Part shown: positions 8,874-17,920 of the stretch, piece after piece
Position numbering within the stretch: the first letter of the stretch is position 1
Layout: the number at the start of each line of letters is the position of its first letter
Source: Hyphomicrobium_A sp963724945
Lineage (GTDB): Bacteria; Pseudomonadota; Alphaproteobacteria; Rhizobiales; Hyphomicrobiaceae
NCBI GenBank assembly: GCA_963724945.1
Contig: CAVRWL010000003.1
Coordinates: 2,728,001-2,792,000, forward strand
DNA length: 64,000 bases
Reading direction: 5' to 3'
Position numbers and translations under genes: made by a program
Notes under the pieces: model-generated
What the model saw: only the letters and a program-made list of their open reading frames with translations
What the model was told of the DNA's origin: nothing
Database searches by the model: none

Positions 8874-9206
8874 TCAGGCCGCGGCCGGCGCGACGGGAAC
8901 AAGACGGCCAAACACCTCGATGGGCTCGACCCAATAGGCGAGGTTGGCGATCGCGGCTTTGGTGCGGATGTCCTCAAGGAGCGCGGCCACACGCGCACGC
9001 GGAATAATGGCCGTGAGCATGCCGCGCATAACGCGGCCGCGCACGCGCTCGCGCACGCTCGCTCCGCTGAAATCGTGACCGTGACCGTCCGCCTTCCAGG
9101 TCGTGAAACCGGTGAGCTGCGGCTCGGCATTGAGCATCAGCTCGATGATGCAATCCTCCGACGCGGGCGGATAGACGAGCGTCAGCTTGCAAGGGGAGAG
9201 ATCCAT
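8874..9206 (-). CDS. DUF3240 family protein, metal-RND accessory
   Basis: A 110-residue cytoplasmic protein with the ferredoxin-like pattern of DUF3240 (PII-like fold by family knowledge). It has the start CKLTLVYPPASEDCIIELML, the middle GFTTWKADGHG and the end VEPIEVFGRLVP. Genes of this family are typically found directly after heavy-metal RND permease genes. Here the coding region overlaps the end of the czcA-like gene by 25 bases, which implies co-translation. By analogy with other PII-like folds it may sense a ligand or metal and modulate the pump, but this is inference. Confidence 0.8.
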   Translation of the reverse strand: MDLSPCKLTLVYPPASEDCIIELMLNAEPQLTGFTTWKADGHGHDFSGASVRERVRGRVMRGMLTAIIPRARVAALLEDIRTKAAIANLAYWVEPIEVFGRLVPVAPAAA

Positions 9207-12200
9207 GTCAGGCTCCGTGGTTCGGCTTGGGATGCGGCCGCTGCGACGCCAAACCGGCGAAACAGGATCGGCAGAAGGACGAGAGTGAGTGCGGTCGAGG
9301 TGGCGAGGCCGCCGATCACGACGATGGCAAGCGGCTTCTGAATCTCGGATCCGGGGCCGCTCGCAAACAGAAGCGGCACCAGCCCGAACGCGGCAATGCT
9401 TGCCGTCATCAAAACGGGACGCAGCCGCCGCAGGGATCCGTCAAACACGACCTGGGCGAGCGGCGTGCCGCCGGCGAGCAGCTGATTGAAGTGACTGACG
9501 AGAACGAGACCGTTGAGAACGGCAATGCCGAGCAGCGCAATGAACCCGACCGACGCCGGCACCGAGAGGTATTGACCGGAGGCCAAAAGCGCGAGGATGC
9601 CGCCGATCATGGCGAAGGGGACGTTGGCCAGGATGAGAACCGACTGGCGCAGCGATCTCAATGTCGCGAACAGCACCAGGAAGATCAGGCCGAGCGCTAT
9701 CGGCACGACGACGGCGAGACGGGCGGCAGCGCGCTGCTGGTTCTCGAATTCGCCGCCCCACACGAGGCGATATCCGGCAGGAAGCGCCACCTTGGCGGCG
9801 ACGGCCTTCTGCGCATCCTCGACGAAGCCGACGAGATCGCGGCCCGAGACGTAGGCCTGCACGATGGCAAAGCGCGAGGCGTTCTCGCGGTTGACCTTGA
9901 CTGCGCCCGCCGTGCGATGGAGGCGGGCAATATCGCCGATGCGGACGAGACCGCCGTCGCCAGCCGCCATCTGGCTCTGCATGAAGAGCTCCGGCGCCTC
10001 CCGCAGCGTCTCGGGGCCGCGGATTACGATATTCGTTCGCCTTTGCGCCTCCGATACGATCCCAACCGGGGTGCCCTCCAAAAGGGCGCGCAGCTCGTCC
10101 TCGATGCGCGTGACGGAAAGACCCGTGCGCCCGGCGGTCAGCCGGTCCATGTCGATTTGCAGGTAGTCGACCGTGTCGTTGGAAGTTGTGAAGACCTCGG
10201 CGGCACCCTTCACGCTTGCGATCGCCGTCTGAATGCGGCCCGCGATATCGCCAAGCACCTTGAGATCGGACCCGAAGATCTTGACTGCAAGGTCGCCGCG
10301 CGCGCCGGTGAGCATCTCGGAGGTGCGCATTTCGATCGGCTGCGTGAACGCGAACTCGACGCCGGGCAGCTCCGCCATCGCCGCACGCAGCTGCTGCACC
10401 AGCCAATCCTTGTCGGGTACGCGCCATTGGTCCTTGGGCTTCAGGACGAGGAAGGCGTCCGTCTCGTTGGGGCCCATGGGATCGAGCCCCAACTCGTCGG
10501 AGCCTACGCGCGCCACGACGTGCGCGACCTCTGGCACCTTCTCGCGCAGGACGCGCTGAATGCGCAGGTCCGTCGCGGCACTCTCTTTCAGGTTGATCGA
10601 AGGCAGCTTGGTCGTCTGCATGATGACCGAGCCTTCGTCCATCGTGGGCATGAAGGCCTTGCCGACGGCGAGATAGCCCAGCACCATTGCGCCGGCGCCA
10701 GCGATCGCCACGACGTAGACGGGGAGCGGATGCGCGAGGCAGAAGCGCAGCAGCGGGCGATAGCCGCGCTCCAAGACGCGCATCAGAATAGGGTCCTTGT
10801 GCGCGCTGCCGCGAAGTACGAACGACGACAGCACGGGGATGAGGGTCAAGGACAAGGCGAGCGAGCCCGACAGCGCGAAAACGATCGTGAGCGCGACGGG
10901 CGCGAACAGCTTGCCCTCCAGACCCTGCAAGGACAGCAGCGGCAGGAACACGAGACAGATGATCAGGATGCCGGAGGCGACCGGCATGACCACCTCGGCC
11001 GCGGCCTGGTAGACCTGATGCAGCAGCGGGATGCGCCTATCGCCGGCATGATGGTTGAGGCGCTCGACCGTGTTCTCGACCACGACCACGGCGGCATCGA
11101 CGATGAGGCCGATGGCGATGGCAAGGCCGCCGAGGCTCATCAGGTTGGCCGACATGCCGAACAGGCGCATCATCGAGAACGTGACGAGCGCGGCCATCGG
11201 CAGCGTCACCGCCACGACGAGGGATGCGCGCAAGCTCCCGAGAAAGGCGAGGAGAAGGATGACAACGAGGACGGTTGCCTCGATCAGCGCCTTTTTGACC
11301 GTGCCGACCGCGCGCTGGATGAGATCGGCGCGGTCGTAGAAAGCCTTGATGGTCACGCCCTGGGGCAGGCTCGGCTTCAGGCGCTCCAGGCGCTGGCGCA
11401 CGTCCTTGACGATCGCGCTCGCGTCCGCGCCGCGCAACGACAGCACGAGGCCTTCGACCGCCTCACCCGCTGCATCCTTGGTGACGGCCCCATAGCGCGT
11501 GAGGTTGCCGATGCCGACGCTGGCGACGTCACGGATGCGCAAGACTTTGCCGTTCTCGGACCTGAGCACGACCTGCTCCAGGTCTGCGGGCGTGCGGATT
11601 GCGCCCTCCGCGCGCACGACGAGCGCCTTCTCGCCGTCGGAAAGACGGCCGGCGCCATCGTTGCGATTGGTGGCGGAGATGGCGTCCTTGATGTCGGCGA
11701 TGCTCAACCCGGTGCTCGCGAGCGCGGCACTGTCGGGGATAACCTCGAACGTGCGCACCAAGCCGCCGAGCGCGTTGACGTCGGCCACGCCGGGGATCGT
11801 GCGCAGCGCTGGACGGATGGTCCAATCGAGCAGACTGCGGCGCTCCTCGAGCGAGAGATTGCCCCCCTCGATGGTGAACATGAACACATCGGACAGCGGT
11901 GTGGAGATCGGCGCCAGGCCGCCCGAGACGCTGGGGGGCAGATCACCAACGACGCTCGCCAGCCGCTCCGCCACCTGCTGGCGCGCCCAATAGATGTCGG
12001 TGCCGTCCTCGAAGTCGATGGTGATGTCGGCGATCGCATATTTCGCCATGGAGCGCAGGATCGCCTGGCGTGGGATGCCGAGCAGCTCCAGCTCGACCGG
12101 CGTGATGACGCGCGTCTCCACCTCCTCCGGCGTCATGCCGGGCGCCTTCATGATGATCTTGACCTGCACCTGGGAGATGTCGGGGAAGGCATCGATGGGG

Positions 12201-12301
12201 ATGCGCAGGAAGGCATAGGCGCCCGCCGCGGCGACCAGCACCGAGCAGAGCAGCACAAACGCGCGCTGCGTGAGGGAGAACTCGACGATTCTGCGCAGCA
12301 T
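9182..12301 (-). CDS. Heavy-metal RND efflux permease (CzcA/CusA family)
   Basis: A 1039-residue metal/proton antiporter of the HME-RND family. The N-terminus FSLTQRAFVLLCSVL, the ISQVQVKIIMKAPGMTPEEVE region and the TDIYWARQQV stretch are family hallmarks. The fourth-helix motif reads IAIGLIVDAAVVVVENTVER. It keeps the central Asp and the Glu-Asn, but the first Asp of the CzcA-type DFG triad is replaced by Ala/Ile, so the substrate cannot be read from the motif. The gene follows the adaptor by three bases and overlaps the DUF3240 gene. No CzcC-like outer-membrane factor is present in the operon, so the pump must use a channel encoded elsewhere. Confidence 0.93.
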   Translation of the reverse strand: MLRRIVEFSLTQRAFVLLCSVLVAAAGAYAFLRIPIDAFPDISQVQVKIIMKAPGMTPEEVETRVITPVELELLGIPRQAILRSMAKYAIADITIDFEDGTDIYWARQQVAERLASVVGDLPPSVSGGLAPISTPLSDVFMFTIEGGNLSLEERRSLLDWTIRPALRTIPGVADVNALGGLVRTFEVIPDSAALASTGLSIADIKDAISATNRNDGAGRLSDGEKALVVRAEGAIRTPADLEQVVLRSENGKVLRIRDVASVGIGNLTRYGAVTKDAAGEAVEGLVLSLRGADASAIVKDVRQRLERLKPSLPQGVTIKAFYDRADLIQRAVGTVKKALIEATVLVVILLLAFLGSLRASLVVAVTLPMAALVTFSMMRLFGMSANLMSLGGLAIAIGLIVDAAVVVVENTVERLNHHAGDRRIPLLHQVYQAAAEVVMPVASGILIICLVFLPLLSLQGLEGKLFAPVALTIVFALSGSLALSLTLIPVLSSFVLRGSAHKDPILMRVLERGYRPLLRFCLAHPLPVYVVAIAGAGAMVLGYLAVGKAFMPTMDEGSVIMQTTKLPSINLKESAATDLRIQRVLREKVPEVAHVVARVGSDELGLDPMGPNETDAFLVLKPKDQWRVPDKDWLVQQLRAAMAELPGVEFAFTQPIEMRTSEMLTGARGDLAVKIFGSDLKVLGDIAGRIQTAIASVKGAAEVFTTSNDTVDYLQIDMDRLTAGRTGLSVTRIEDELRALLEGTPVGIVSEAQRRTNIVIRGPETLREAPELFMQSQMAAGDGGLVRIGDIARLHRTAGAVKVNRENASRFAIVQAYVSGRDLVGFVEDAQKAVAAKVALPAGYRLVWGGEFENQQRAAARLAVVVPIALGLIFLVLFATLRSLRQSVLILANVPFAMIGGILALLASGQYLSVPASVGFIALLGIAVLNGLVLVSHFNQLLAGGTPLAQVVFDGSLRRLRPVLMTASIAAFGLVPLLFASGPGSEIQKPLAIVVIGGLATSTALTLVLLPILFRRFGVAAAASQAEPRSLTWISPLAS

Positions 12302-12304
12302 CGC

Positions 12305-13363
12305 CTACTGGCCCCCGATCATGTTCTCGAGCTGGGCGAGCCCTGAGACGGCCACCTTCTGGCCGGCGGAAAGCGCACCCTCGACGGTCGCGCTCTGCAG
12401 CGTCTTGCCCTTCAGTGTCACCGCCAGCACGGAGAAGCCGGTCTTGGTGCGCACGAACACGCTCGGTTTGCCGCGCAGCCAGACGACCGATTGCGCCGGC
12501 ACGGCGAAGCCGCCGACGGCAGCCTGGCGGTGGATGGAGAGCGTCACCATCTGGCCGGTGACATATCCGGACGCGGCGGGAATGCTGCCGATGAGCGTGG
12601 CCGAGCGCGTCTTGGGGTCGAGCGTGTGCGCCACGGAAAGGACCTTGCCCGACACACCTTCGCTCAAGTTGATGCTGTCGCCGAGGCGTACCTTGCCCAT
12701 GAGCGAAGCGGGAAGCTGCGCCTCGACCCAAAGCTCGTCGCTGGTGTCGATGACGACGGCGGGCGCCATGGCCTCGATGCTCGCGCCCGGGGCGACGTTT
12801 GCCTCGACGATGCGGCCGGCCTTTTGCGCGACCAACGCGTAGCTTCCGTCCGAGTTGGTCTTGATGTTTCCGAGCGAGACGAGCCGCTTGTGCTCCTCCA
12901 CCACGGCGCGCAGGCCCTCGCGTTGGGCTTCGCTCTCGGCGGCGCGCGTGGGCGAGGCGATGTTCTTGTCGGCGAGCGTGCGGTAGCGGTCGGCGACGGC
13001 GCTGGCGGCGCTGAGATTGGCCTCGGCCTGGCGCAGCTGCGACAAGGTCTCGACCAGCTCGCGGCTGGCGATGGTCATCAGCGCTCGGCCCTTCTCAACC
13101 GTCTCGCCGGGCAGCACGTCGACCGCCACCACGGTTCCCGCGAAGGGCGCGGGCACCGCGATGCGGCTGTTCATCGGCGGGATGATGGTGGCCGGCAGCA
13201 GCGCAATGGCCTCGTCCGTCGCCGGGTGGACCTCCTGCAGCTTGATCTCGAGACCGTCGATCTGGGCCTGGCTTACGGCGATCTCCGCGGCAAACGCCGG
13301 CGCGGGCGCCATCCCCATGGGAATAAGCACAATTGCGGTCGCGAGAACCCTGCTTAAAGACAT
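12305..13363 (-). CDS. Heavy-metal efflux periplasmic adaptor (CzcB-like)
   Basis: A 352-residue membrane-fusion protein with a signal peptide ending at APAFAAE. It contains the lipoyl-type segment NSRIAVPAPFAGTVVAVDV and a helical hairpin (LRQAEANLSAASAVADRYRTL). The returning lipoyl half is AQKAGRIVEANVAPGAS, and beta-barrel and membrane-proximal domains end at VSGLAQLENMIGG. It is the first gene of the czcB-czcA-DUF3240 operon and is divergent from the response regulator. One of the two 11-bp-phased ACCTGAAA repeats lies 40-58 bases upstream of its start, so the two-component system next door probably controls it. Confidence 0.92.
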   Translation of the reverse strand: MSLSRVLATAIVLIPMGMAPAPAFAAEIAVSQAQIDGLEIKLQEVHPATDEAIALLPATIIPPMNSRIAVPAPFAGTVVAVDVLPGETVEKGRALMTIASRELVETLSQLRQAEANLSAASAVADRYRTLADKNIASPTRAAESEAQREGLRAVVEEHKRLVSLGNIKTNSDGSYALVAQKAGRIVEANVAPGASIEAMAPAVVIDTSDELWVEAQLPASLMGKVRLGDSINLSEGVSGKVLSVAHTLDPKTRSATLIGSIPAASGYVTGQMVTLSIHRQAAVGGFAVPAQSVVWLRGKPSVFVRTKTGFSVLAVTLKGKTLQSATVEGALSAGQKVAVSGLAQLENMIGGQ

Positions 13364-13402
13364 AATCCGTAACCTCCGGTCGGGTTACGCTGTCGCACGC
13401 GC

Positions 13403-13421
13403 ACCTGAAACCAACCTGAAA
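13403..13421 (-). promoter_or_regulatory. PhoP-like box for the metal RND operon
   Basis: Two copies of ACCTGAAA (TTTCAGGT on the minus strand) lie at 13403-13410 and 13414-13421, exactly 11 bp apart start to start. That is the helical phasing of direct-repeat sites bound by OmpR/PhoP-family response regulators. The box faces the czcB-like gene, whose start is at 13363. Confidence 0.65.
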
Positions 13422-13426
13422 AACCC

Positions 13427-14188
13427 ATGCGACCGCATGCCCTCTGCCTTGCAGCGCGCGCGCCTTTCGCGCTTTCAGGTGGATTTCAGGTTGGGCATTT
13501 AGGCCTTATCGCAACTTCGCTGCGGAGATCGGTCATTCGCATTCTGCTGGTCGAGGACGACGACGACATTGCGAGACGGCTCGCCACGGGGCTGCGTCCG
13601 CAGGGCTTCGTCGTCGACCGCGCGAGCAACGGCGAGGACGGTCACGCGATGGGGGCGCACGATCAGTTCGATGCGGTGATCCTCGACCTCGGCCTGCCCA
13701 ACATGGAAGGGCTTACGGTTCTGCGCAAATGGCGCGCGCAGAACCGCGACATGCCCGTTCTCATTCTGACCGCGCGCGGCACGTGGACCGAAAAGGTCGA
13801 GGGCCTCAATGCCGGCGCCGACGACTACATCACCAAGCCGTTCCACATCCCTGAGGTGGTCGCACGCCTGCGCGCGCTCATCCGCCGGAAATCGGGTGCG
13901 GCAAACCCCATCCTCACCCACAAGGACATCAGTCTCGACACGGTGGCTGGCAAGGCGACCGTCGGCGGCAAGGCGGTGGAGCTCACCGCCTCCGAGTTGC
14001 GCATGCTGACCTATTTCATGCACCGCGTGGGGCGCATCATCTCGCAGAACGATCTCCTGGAGCACCTCTATGCGCTCGAGGACAGCGCGGCATCCAACAC
14101 GGTCGAGGTCTACGTCAGCCGCTTGAGACGCAAGCTCGGGCGCGACGTCATCACAACCGTGCGCGGTCTCGGCTACCGCATGGACTGA
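13427..14188 (+). CDS. OmpR/PhoP-family response regulator
   Basis: A two-component DNA-binding regulator. The receiver domain begins at IRILLVEDDDDIARRLA (13535 on), with the phosphoacceptor in DAVILDLGLPN and the Lys in DDYITKPF. The winged-helix output domain ends in NTVEVYVSRLRRKLGRD and VRGLGYRMD. The only ATG/GTG/TTG in frame is 13427. That start would place the promoter-like repeat 13473-13491 inside the gene and add 36 unnatural residues. The real start is therefore probably the CTG at 13520 or the ATT at 13535, which has GGAG upstream, unless a base is missing. The sensor kinase follows after 15 bases. The likely target is the divergent metal RND operon. Confidence 0.88.
   Translation: MRPHALCLAARAPFALSGGFQVGHLGLIATSLRRSVIRILLVEDDDDIARRLATGLRPQGFVVDRASNGEDGHAMGAHDQFDAVILDLGLPNMEGLTVLRKWRAQNRDMPVLILTARGTWTEKVEGLNAGADDYITKPFHIPEVVARLRALIRRKSGAANPILTHKDISLDTVAGKATVGGKAVELTASELRMLTYFMHRVGRIISQNDLLEHLYALEDSAASNTVEVYVSRLRRKLGRDVITTVRGLGYRMD
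13473..13491 (+). promoter_or_regulatory. PhoP-like box for the two-component system operon
   Basis: TTTCAGGT occurs at 13473-13480 and again at 13484-13491, 11 bp apart, in the opposite orientation to the box at 13403-13421. It lies just before the response-regulator domain coding sequence. This arrangement suggests autoregulation of the two-component genes together with divergent control of the metal efflux operon. Confidence 0.65.
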
Positions 14189-14203
14189 GAAAGCAATCCC
14201 GAA

Positions 14204-15571
14204 AATGCGTAGTCTCAAGGCCAGGCTGATCACGGTTGCCGCCATCTGGGTGGTGGCGGGCGTTGCCGTCGCCGGCTTTCTGCTTTCCTCGGAGTTCAAG
14301 GGACTTTCTCGTCGAGCAATTCTACCATGAGCTCCACGAGCATCTCGACGAGTTCGAAGGCTTGATGGAGATCGGCGAGGACGGAAAAGTCCATCTCCAG
14401 CGCGCTCTCAGCGATCCGCGCTATTCCATACCGCTCTCGGGCTATTACTGGGAGATGCAGAAGAACGGGACCGTTGTCGCCCGCTCCAACTCGCTCGAAG
14501 GCCCCATGCTCAAGGTCCCTGCCGACGGCGGTAAGGACGCGCAGGTGCACACGCACAGCGTCACGGGGCCCGACCGGCCTGTTGCTGATCGCAGAGCGGT
14601 TGCGTTGGCTCGATGGCGACAAGGAGCCGCTTCGCATCATCATTGGCACGGACAAGCGCTATCTTGATCATGAGCTCGGTGAGTTCAACAGCGTGCTGGT
14701 GTGGTCGCTTGGCATCTTCTCGCTGTCCATGATCGCCATAGCGATCCTACTGTTGCTCTATGCCATGGCGCCGTTCGGGCAACTGCGAACGGCATTCGCC
14801 AACTTCCGCGCCGGCGCGACGCCGAACATGCGCGGTCGCTTTCCCGAGGAAGTGCAGCCCCTTATCGACGACCTCAACAACCTCATCGCCGCCTCAGGGG
14901 AACAGATGCAACGCGCCCGCGCACAGGCGGGAAATATTGCCCATGGCCTCAAGACACCGCTGGCGATCCTGGTCGACGAGGCCTATCGGCTCGAGGAGAA
15001 GGGCGAGAGCCAAGCAGCGGCCGTCATTCAAGACCAGTGCCGACGCATGCAGAGCCAAATCGACTATCAGATCGCGCGTGCCCGCGCCGCCGCCTCGCGA
15101 ACGAGGCCGGGGACCGCGGCCTCACTAACGGATGTCGCAAAAGGGGTCGTGCATGCACTGGGGCGGCTGCACGTCGAGCGCGGCCTACACATCGAGGACA
15201 GGATTCCGGCGGGCGTGATGGTCGCCTGCGAGACGCAAGACCTCAATGAAATGCTGGCCAACCTCATCGATAACGCCTGCAAGCATGCGAAGACGAGAGT
15301 TGTCGTGCGACAGGACGAGGACCGTCCGCATAATTTGGTGCGCGTCATAATCGAGGATGACGGCTCGGGCTTGCCGCCGGAGGCACGCGAGGTTGTCTTC
15401 AATATCGGCGAGCGATGGGACAGCCGGTCGGGGGGCTCCGGCCTCGGCCTGTCCATCGTGCGCGACCTCGTGCAGCTCTACGGCGGCAAGATCCGGCTCG
15501 ATCAGTCCGATCTTGGAGGGGTTAAGGTGGTCCTGGATCTGCCCACCTTCTCACAGATTGAGCGCAATTGA
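14204..15571 (+). CDS. PhoQ-like sensor histidine kinase, two compensating frameshifts
   Basis: The partner of the response regulator. ATG 14204 begins a first membrane helix (RLITVAAIWVVAGVAVAGFLLS). At about 14,300 the reading moves to another frame for the sensor region (VEQFYHELHEHLDEFEG to VTGPD). At about 14,575 it returns to the original frame (LLLIAERLRWLDGDKE). A second helix (LGIFSLSMIAIAILLLLYAM), a HAMP linker and the phosphoacceptor helix NIAHGLKTPLAILVDEA follow. The ATPase domain has NLIDNACKHAKT, DDGSGLPPE and GSGLGLSIVRDLV. The two shifts cancel, so the product is either recovered by sequence correction or a genuine but odd variant. The His box most resembles PhoQ-type kinases. 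Confidence 0.85.
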
Positions 15572-15657
15572 CGCAAGTGCGAGCCCGCCCGCGACCCGGC
15601 TCGGACGTTCGCTTTGTGGCGTCTGACCCTGAGCGGGCATCCCGGCCGCGAATTGGC

Positions 15658-16920
15658 TCAGAAATTGATCAGCGAGCCGACGCTTACGTAGCGGAAGTCG
15701 TCGATGCCGCTTAAGCCGCCGCCGGTGATGCTCACCTCCTGCTGGCGGTACTTGATCCACAGCGACATGGCCGCGGCATCGATCTCCTGCACGGCGCCGA
15801 AGCCCCAACGGGAAAGCTCGCTCCCGGTTGCTCCGGCGGAGAGCGCGGCGGGAGAGAGTTGATCGATGTACTCGGCGTACTCGCCGTAGAGCACCGTATG
15901 CCCGAGCGAGGTCCATTGCTGGCGGATGCCGCCCTTGACGTACCATTGGTGGGTATCGGGCTCCGCAAGCCCGGCGAGCGTGGGCTCGCTGTTGTTGTCC
16001 TCCTTCCCGTAGATGGCGTGCAGGAAGAGCCCCGTCGCCAAGTGCTCCACGTAGCCGCCCGCTTGGAAGAACTGCGAATTCTTGTGGAAGGAGACGGCCG
16101 GGGGCTGCGTGCTCTCGTCGGTGTTGACCGAGTAGCCGACGCCGAGCGACACCTTGAAGCCGCCGAGCTTGCCCTTGTAGCGGCCGGCCACCTCCCAGTC
16201 GTCGTCCTCGCCCCAGCTCGCTGCCATCGAGAAGCCGGCAAAGACGGGGCTGTCGTAGCGCACGCCGTCCATGACGATGCCGTCGCAATCGCCGCCCCAG
16301 GGGCGCTGCTGCGAATAGCAGTATCCGAAGTCTCCCCACTTCAAGCCCAGGAGCTTTCCGTTCTGGCGCAGAGCGAATCCGCCGCCGTCGAACAGCACGT
16401 AGTTGGCGATGATCTGCGTGCCGGAAAGGTCGGTGAACATGGCAACGCTCTTGGAGGCAAGCACGTTCTTGCCAACCGCGACCTTGCCCAGGCTCTCGCT
16501 TTGCACGTACCAATACGACATCTGCACGTTGAGACCGGGCCCGGCGCTGGCGACGTCCTGGCTCAGCGCCATCGGGTTGGTGGTCAGGTCCTGAATGCGG
16601 ATCATGTAGCCCGCGGTCCAGCCGGGTGCGATGTTGGCTTGGCCGGAGAAGCGGATGTTGGAGGCTTGCGTCGGCCCCATGTCGGTGATGTAGGCATTCC
16701 TCTCCCCGCCATCGTCCCAGAACATGATTTGCTTGGCGATATAGCCAGAGATGGTGAGGCTGACCTTGCGGTTGCCCTTGCCCCCGGTCGTTGCCTCCAG
16801 CTCGGCGATCCTTCCCTCAAGATCGCTACAACAGTCATCGCCGAGATCCGCTGCAACCGCTCCTGAAACACTTGCCGCAACGAAAATGCCTGCAGCGCAT
16901 CCCTTGAACAACTGACGCAT
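15658..16920 (-). CDS. Outer-membrane porin (alphaproteobacterial type)
   Basis: A predicted beta-barrel porin of about 420 residues. I chose ATG 16920 because it gives a standard signal peptide (QLFKGCAAGIFVAASVSGAVAAD) and has GGAG about ten bases upstream; an earlier in-frame start only adds seven residues. A short coiled segment (DLEGRIAELEATTG) follows the signal. The body alternates aromatic and polar strands, with a GYMIRIQDL strand and the terminal VSVGSLINF ending in Phe as outer-membrane proteins do. It is convergent with the sensor kinase across 86 bp and unrelated to the nitrate operon behind it. The substrate is unknown. Confidence 0.85.
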   Translation of the reverse strand: MRQLFKGCAAGIFVAASVSGAVAADLGDDCCSDLEGRIAELEATTGGKGNRKVSLTISGYIAKQIMFWDDGGERNAYITDMGPTQASNIRFSGQANIAPGWTAGYMIRIQDLTTNPMALSQDVASAGPGLNVQMSYWYVQSESLGKVAVGKNVLASKSVAMFTDLSGTQIIANYVLFDGGGFALRQNGKLLGLKWGDFGYCYSQQRPWGGDCDGIVMDGVRYDSPVFAGFSMAASWGEDDDWEVAGRYKGKLGGFKVSLGVGYSVNTDESTQPPAVSFHKNSQFFQAGGYVEHLATGLFLHAIYGKEDNNSEPTLAGLAEPDTHQWYVKGGIRQQWTSLGHTVLYGEYAEYIDQLSPAALSAGATGSELSRWGFGAVQEIDAAAMSLWIKYRQQEVSITGGGLSGIDDFRYVSVGSLINF

Positions 16921-16977
16921 GACTTGCAACACTCCACACAACCGACGCTAACAACGAAACCGGAAAACGGCGCGTAT

Positions 16978-17910
16978 TCATGCGACACAGTGGGAAGGCG
17001 CCGCATCCCCGACCGACGCTTGCGAGGCTCTGCCGCGCTGACAAACGGCTTCGCCGATCAGAACGATGCACGGCGCCTCGCCTTCAATGCCTGCAATTGC
17101 CTCCGGCAGCGTGGCCAGCGTCGCGGGAACGGCAACCTCGTCTGCACGCGTAGCATTGAAAACAGCGACCGCCGGGTGCTGCGGCGGCAGCCCGCGCGCC
17201 AACAGCTCGGCGCAAAGATCGCTGATGGTCGCCTTCGGCATGTAGACGGCGGTGGTTGCCTTTGCATCGGCAAGCCCGGCCCAGTCAAAGTCGCCCGGCA
17301 ATCGTCCATCGGTGGCGTGGCCGGTGATGGCCTGGAAGCGCCGCGCGCCCTTGCGGCGTGTCAGCGGCACGGCGAGCCTGGCCGCGGCGCCCTGTGCCGC
17401 TGAGATGCCCGCGATCACATCGAAGGCGATGCCTGCCGCATCGAGTGCGGCGATCTCCTCCTCCAGGCGTGCGAACATCAGCGGGTCCCCGGCCTTGAGC
17501 CGGACGACGCGGCGGCCGGCGCGTGCGAGCGCGACCATCAAGTCGTTAATGGCGCTCTGTTTGCAGGCGCGGCCGTAACCCTTCTTGCCGACGTTGATCC
17601 GCTCGGCGCGCGCCGGAGCGAGCACCAGCACGTCGTCTGCCACGAGCTGGTCGTGCAGGATGACATCGGCCTCCTGCAGGGTGCTGAGTGCCCTGAGTGT
17701 CAGGAGCCCCGGATCGCCGGGCCCGGCTCCGACGAGGCTCACGCGGCCGCTGCTGGAGCGCGCGGCCCCTGTCGCATGCGCCGCGATGCCACGATGTTGT
17801 GCGCGCGGCGCCGGCAAAATGGCCCGGACGACCGCTGCCGCGCGCTGCAGCAGACTGGCCGAAGGCTCTGCTAGCGCGGGAAGAGTGAGCGACTGCAACC
17901 GTCCGTCCAT
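16978..17910 (-). CDS. cobA: Uroporphyrinogen-III C-methyltransferase (siroheme synthesis)
   Basis: The SAM-dependent enzyme that makes precorrin-2, the siroheme precursor needed by nitrite reductase. The start is ATG 17910, preceded by GAGGGA; longer versions in the frame are upstream antisense-like sequence. After a 50-residue variable leader come the SAM-binding loop VSLVGAGPGDPGLLTLRAL, then GKKGYG, VRLKAGDPLMF and AGISAAQGAAARLAVPLT, which are all CobA/SumT signatures. The protein has 310 residues and lacks the CysG dehydrogenase/ferrochelatase half, so those steps must be encoded elsewhere. It is the last gene of the nitrate operon, ten bases after nasA. Confidence 0.93.
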   Translation of the reverse strand: MDGRLQSLTLPALAEPSASLLQRAAAVVRAILPAPRAQHRGIAAHATGAARSSSGRVSLVGAGPGDPGLLTLRALSTLQEADVILHDQLVADDVLVLAPARAERINVGKKGYGRACKQSAINDLMVALARAGRRVVRLKAGDPLMFARLEEEIAALDAAGIAFDVIAGISAAQGAAARLAVPLTRRKGARRFQAITGHATDGRLPGDFDWAGLADAKATTAVYMPKATISDLCAELLARGLPPQHPAVAVFNATRADEVAVPATLATLPEAIAGIEGEAPCIVLIGEAVCQRGRASQASVGDAAPSHCVA

Positions 17911-17920
17911 AATTTGTCCC

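Noticed and set aside
9227..12346. 1039-codon open frame on the plus strand
   Set aside because: It is antisense to the czcA-like gene over its whole length, and its composition (HDDG/RDQ-rich) is that of a shadow frame.
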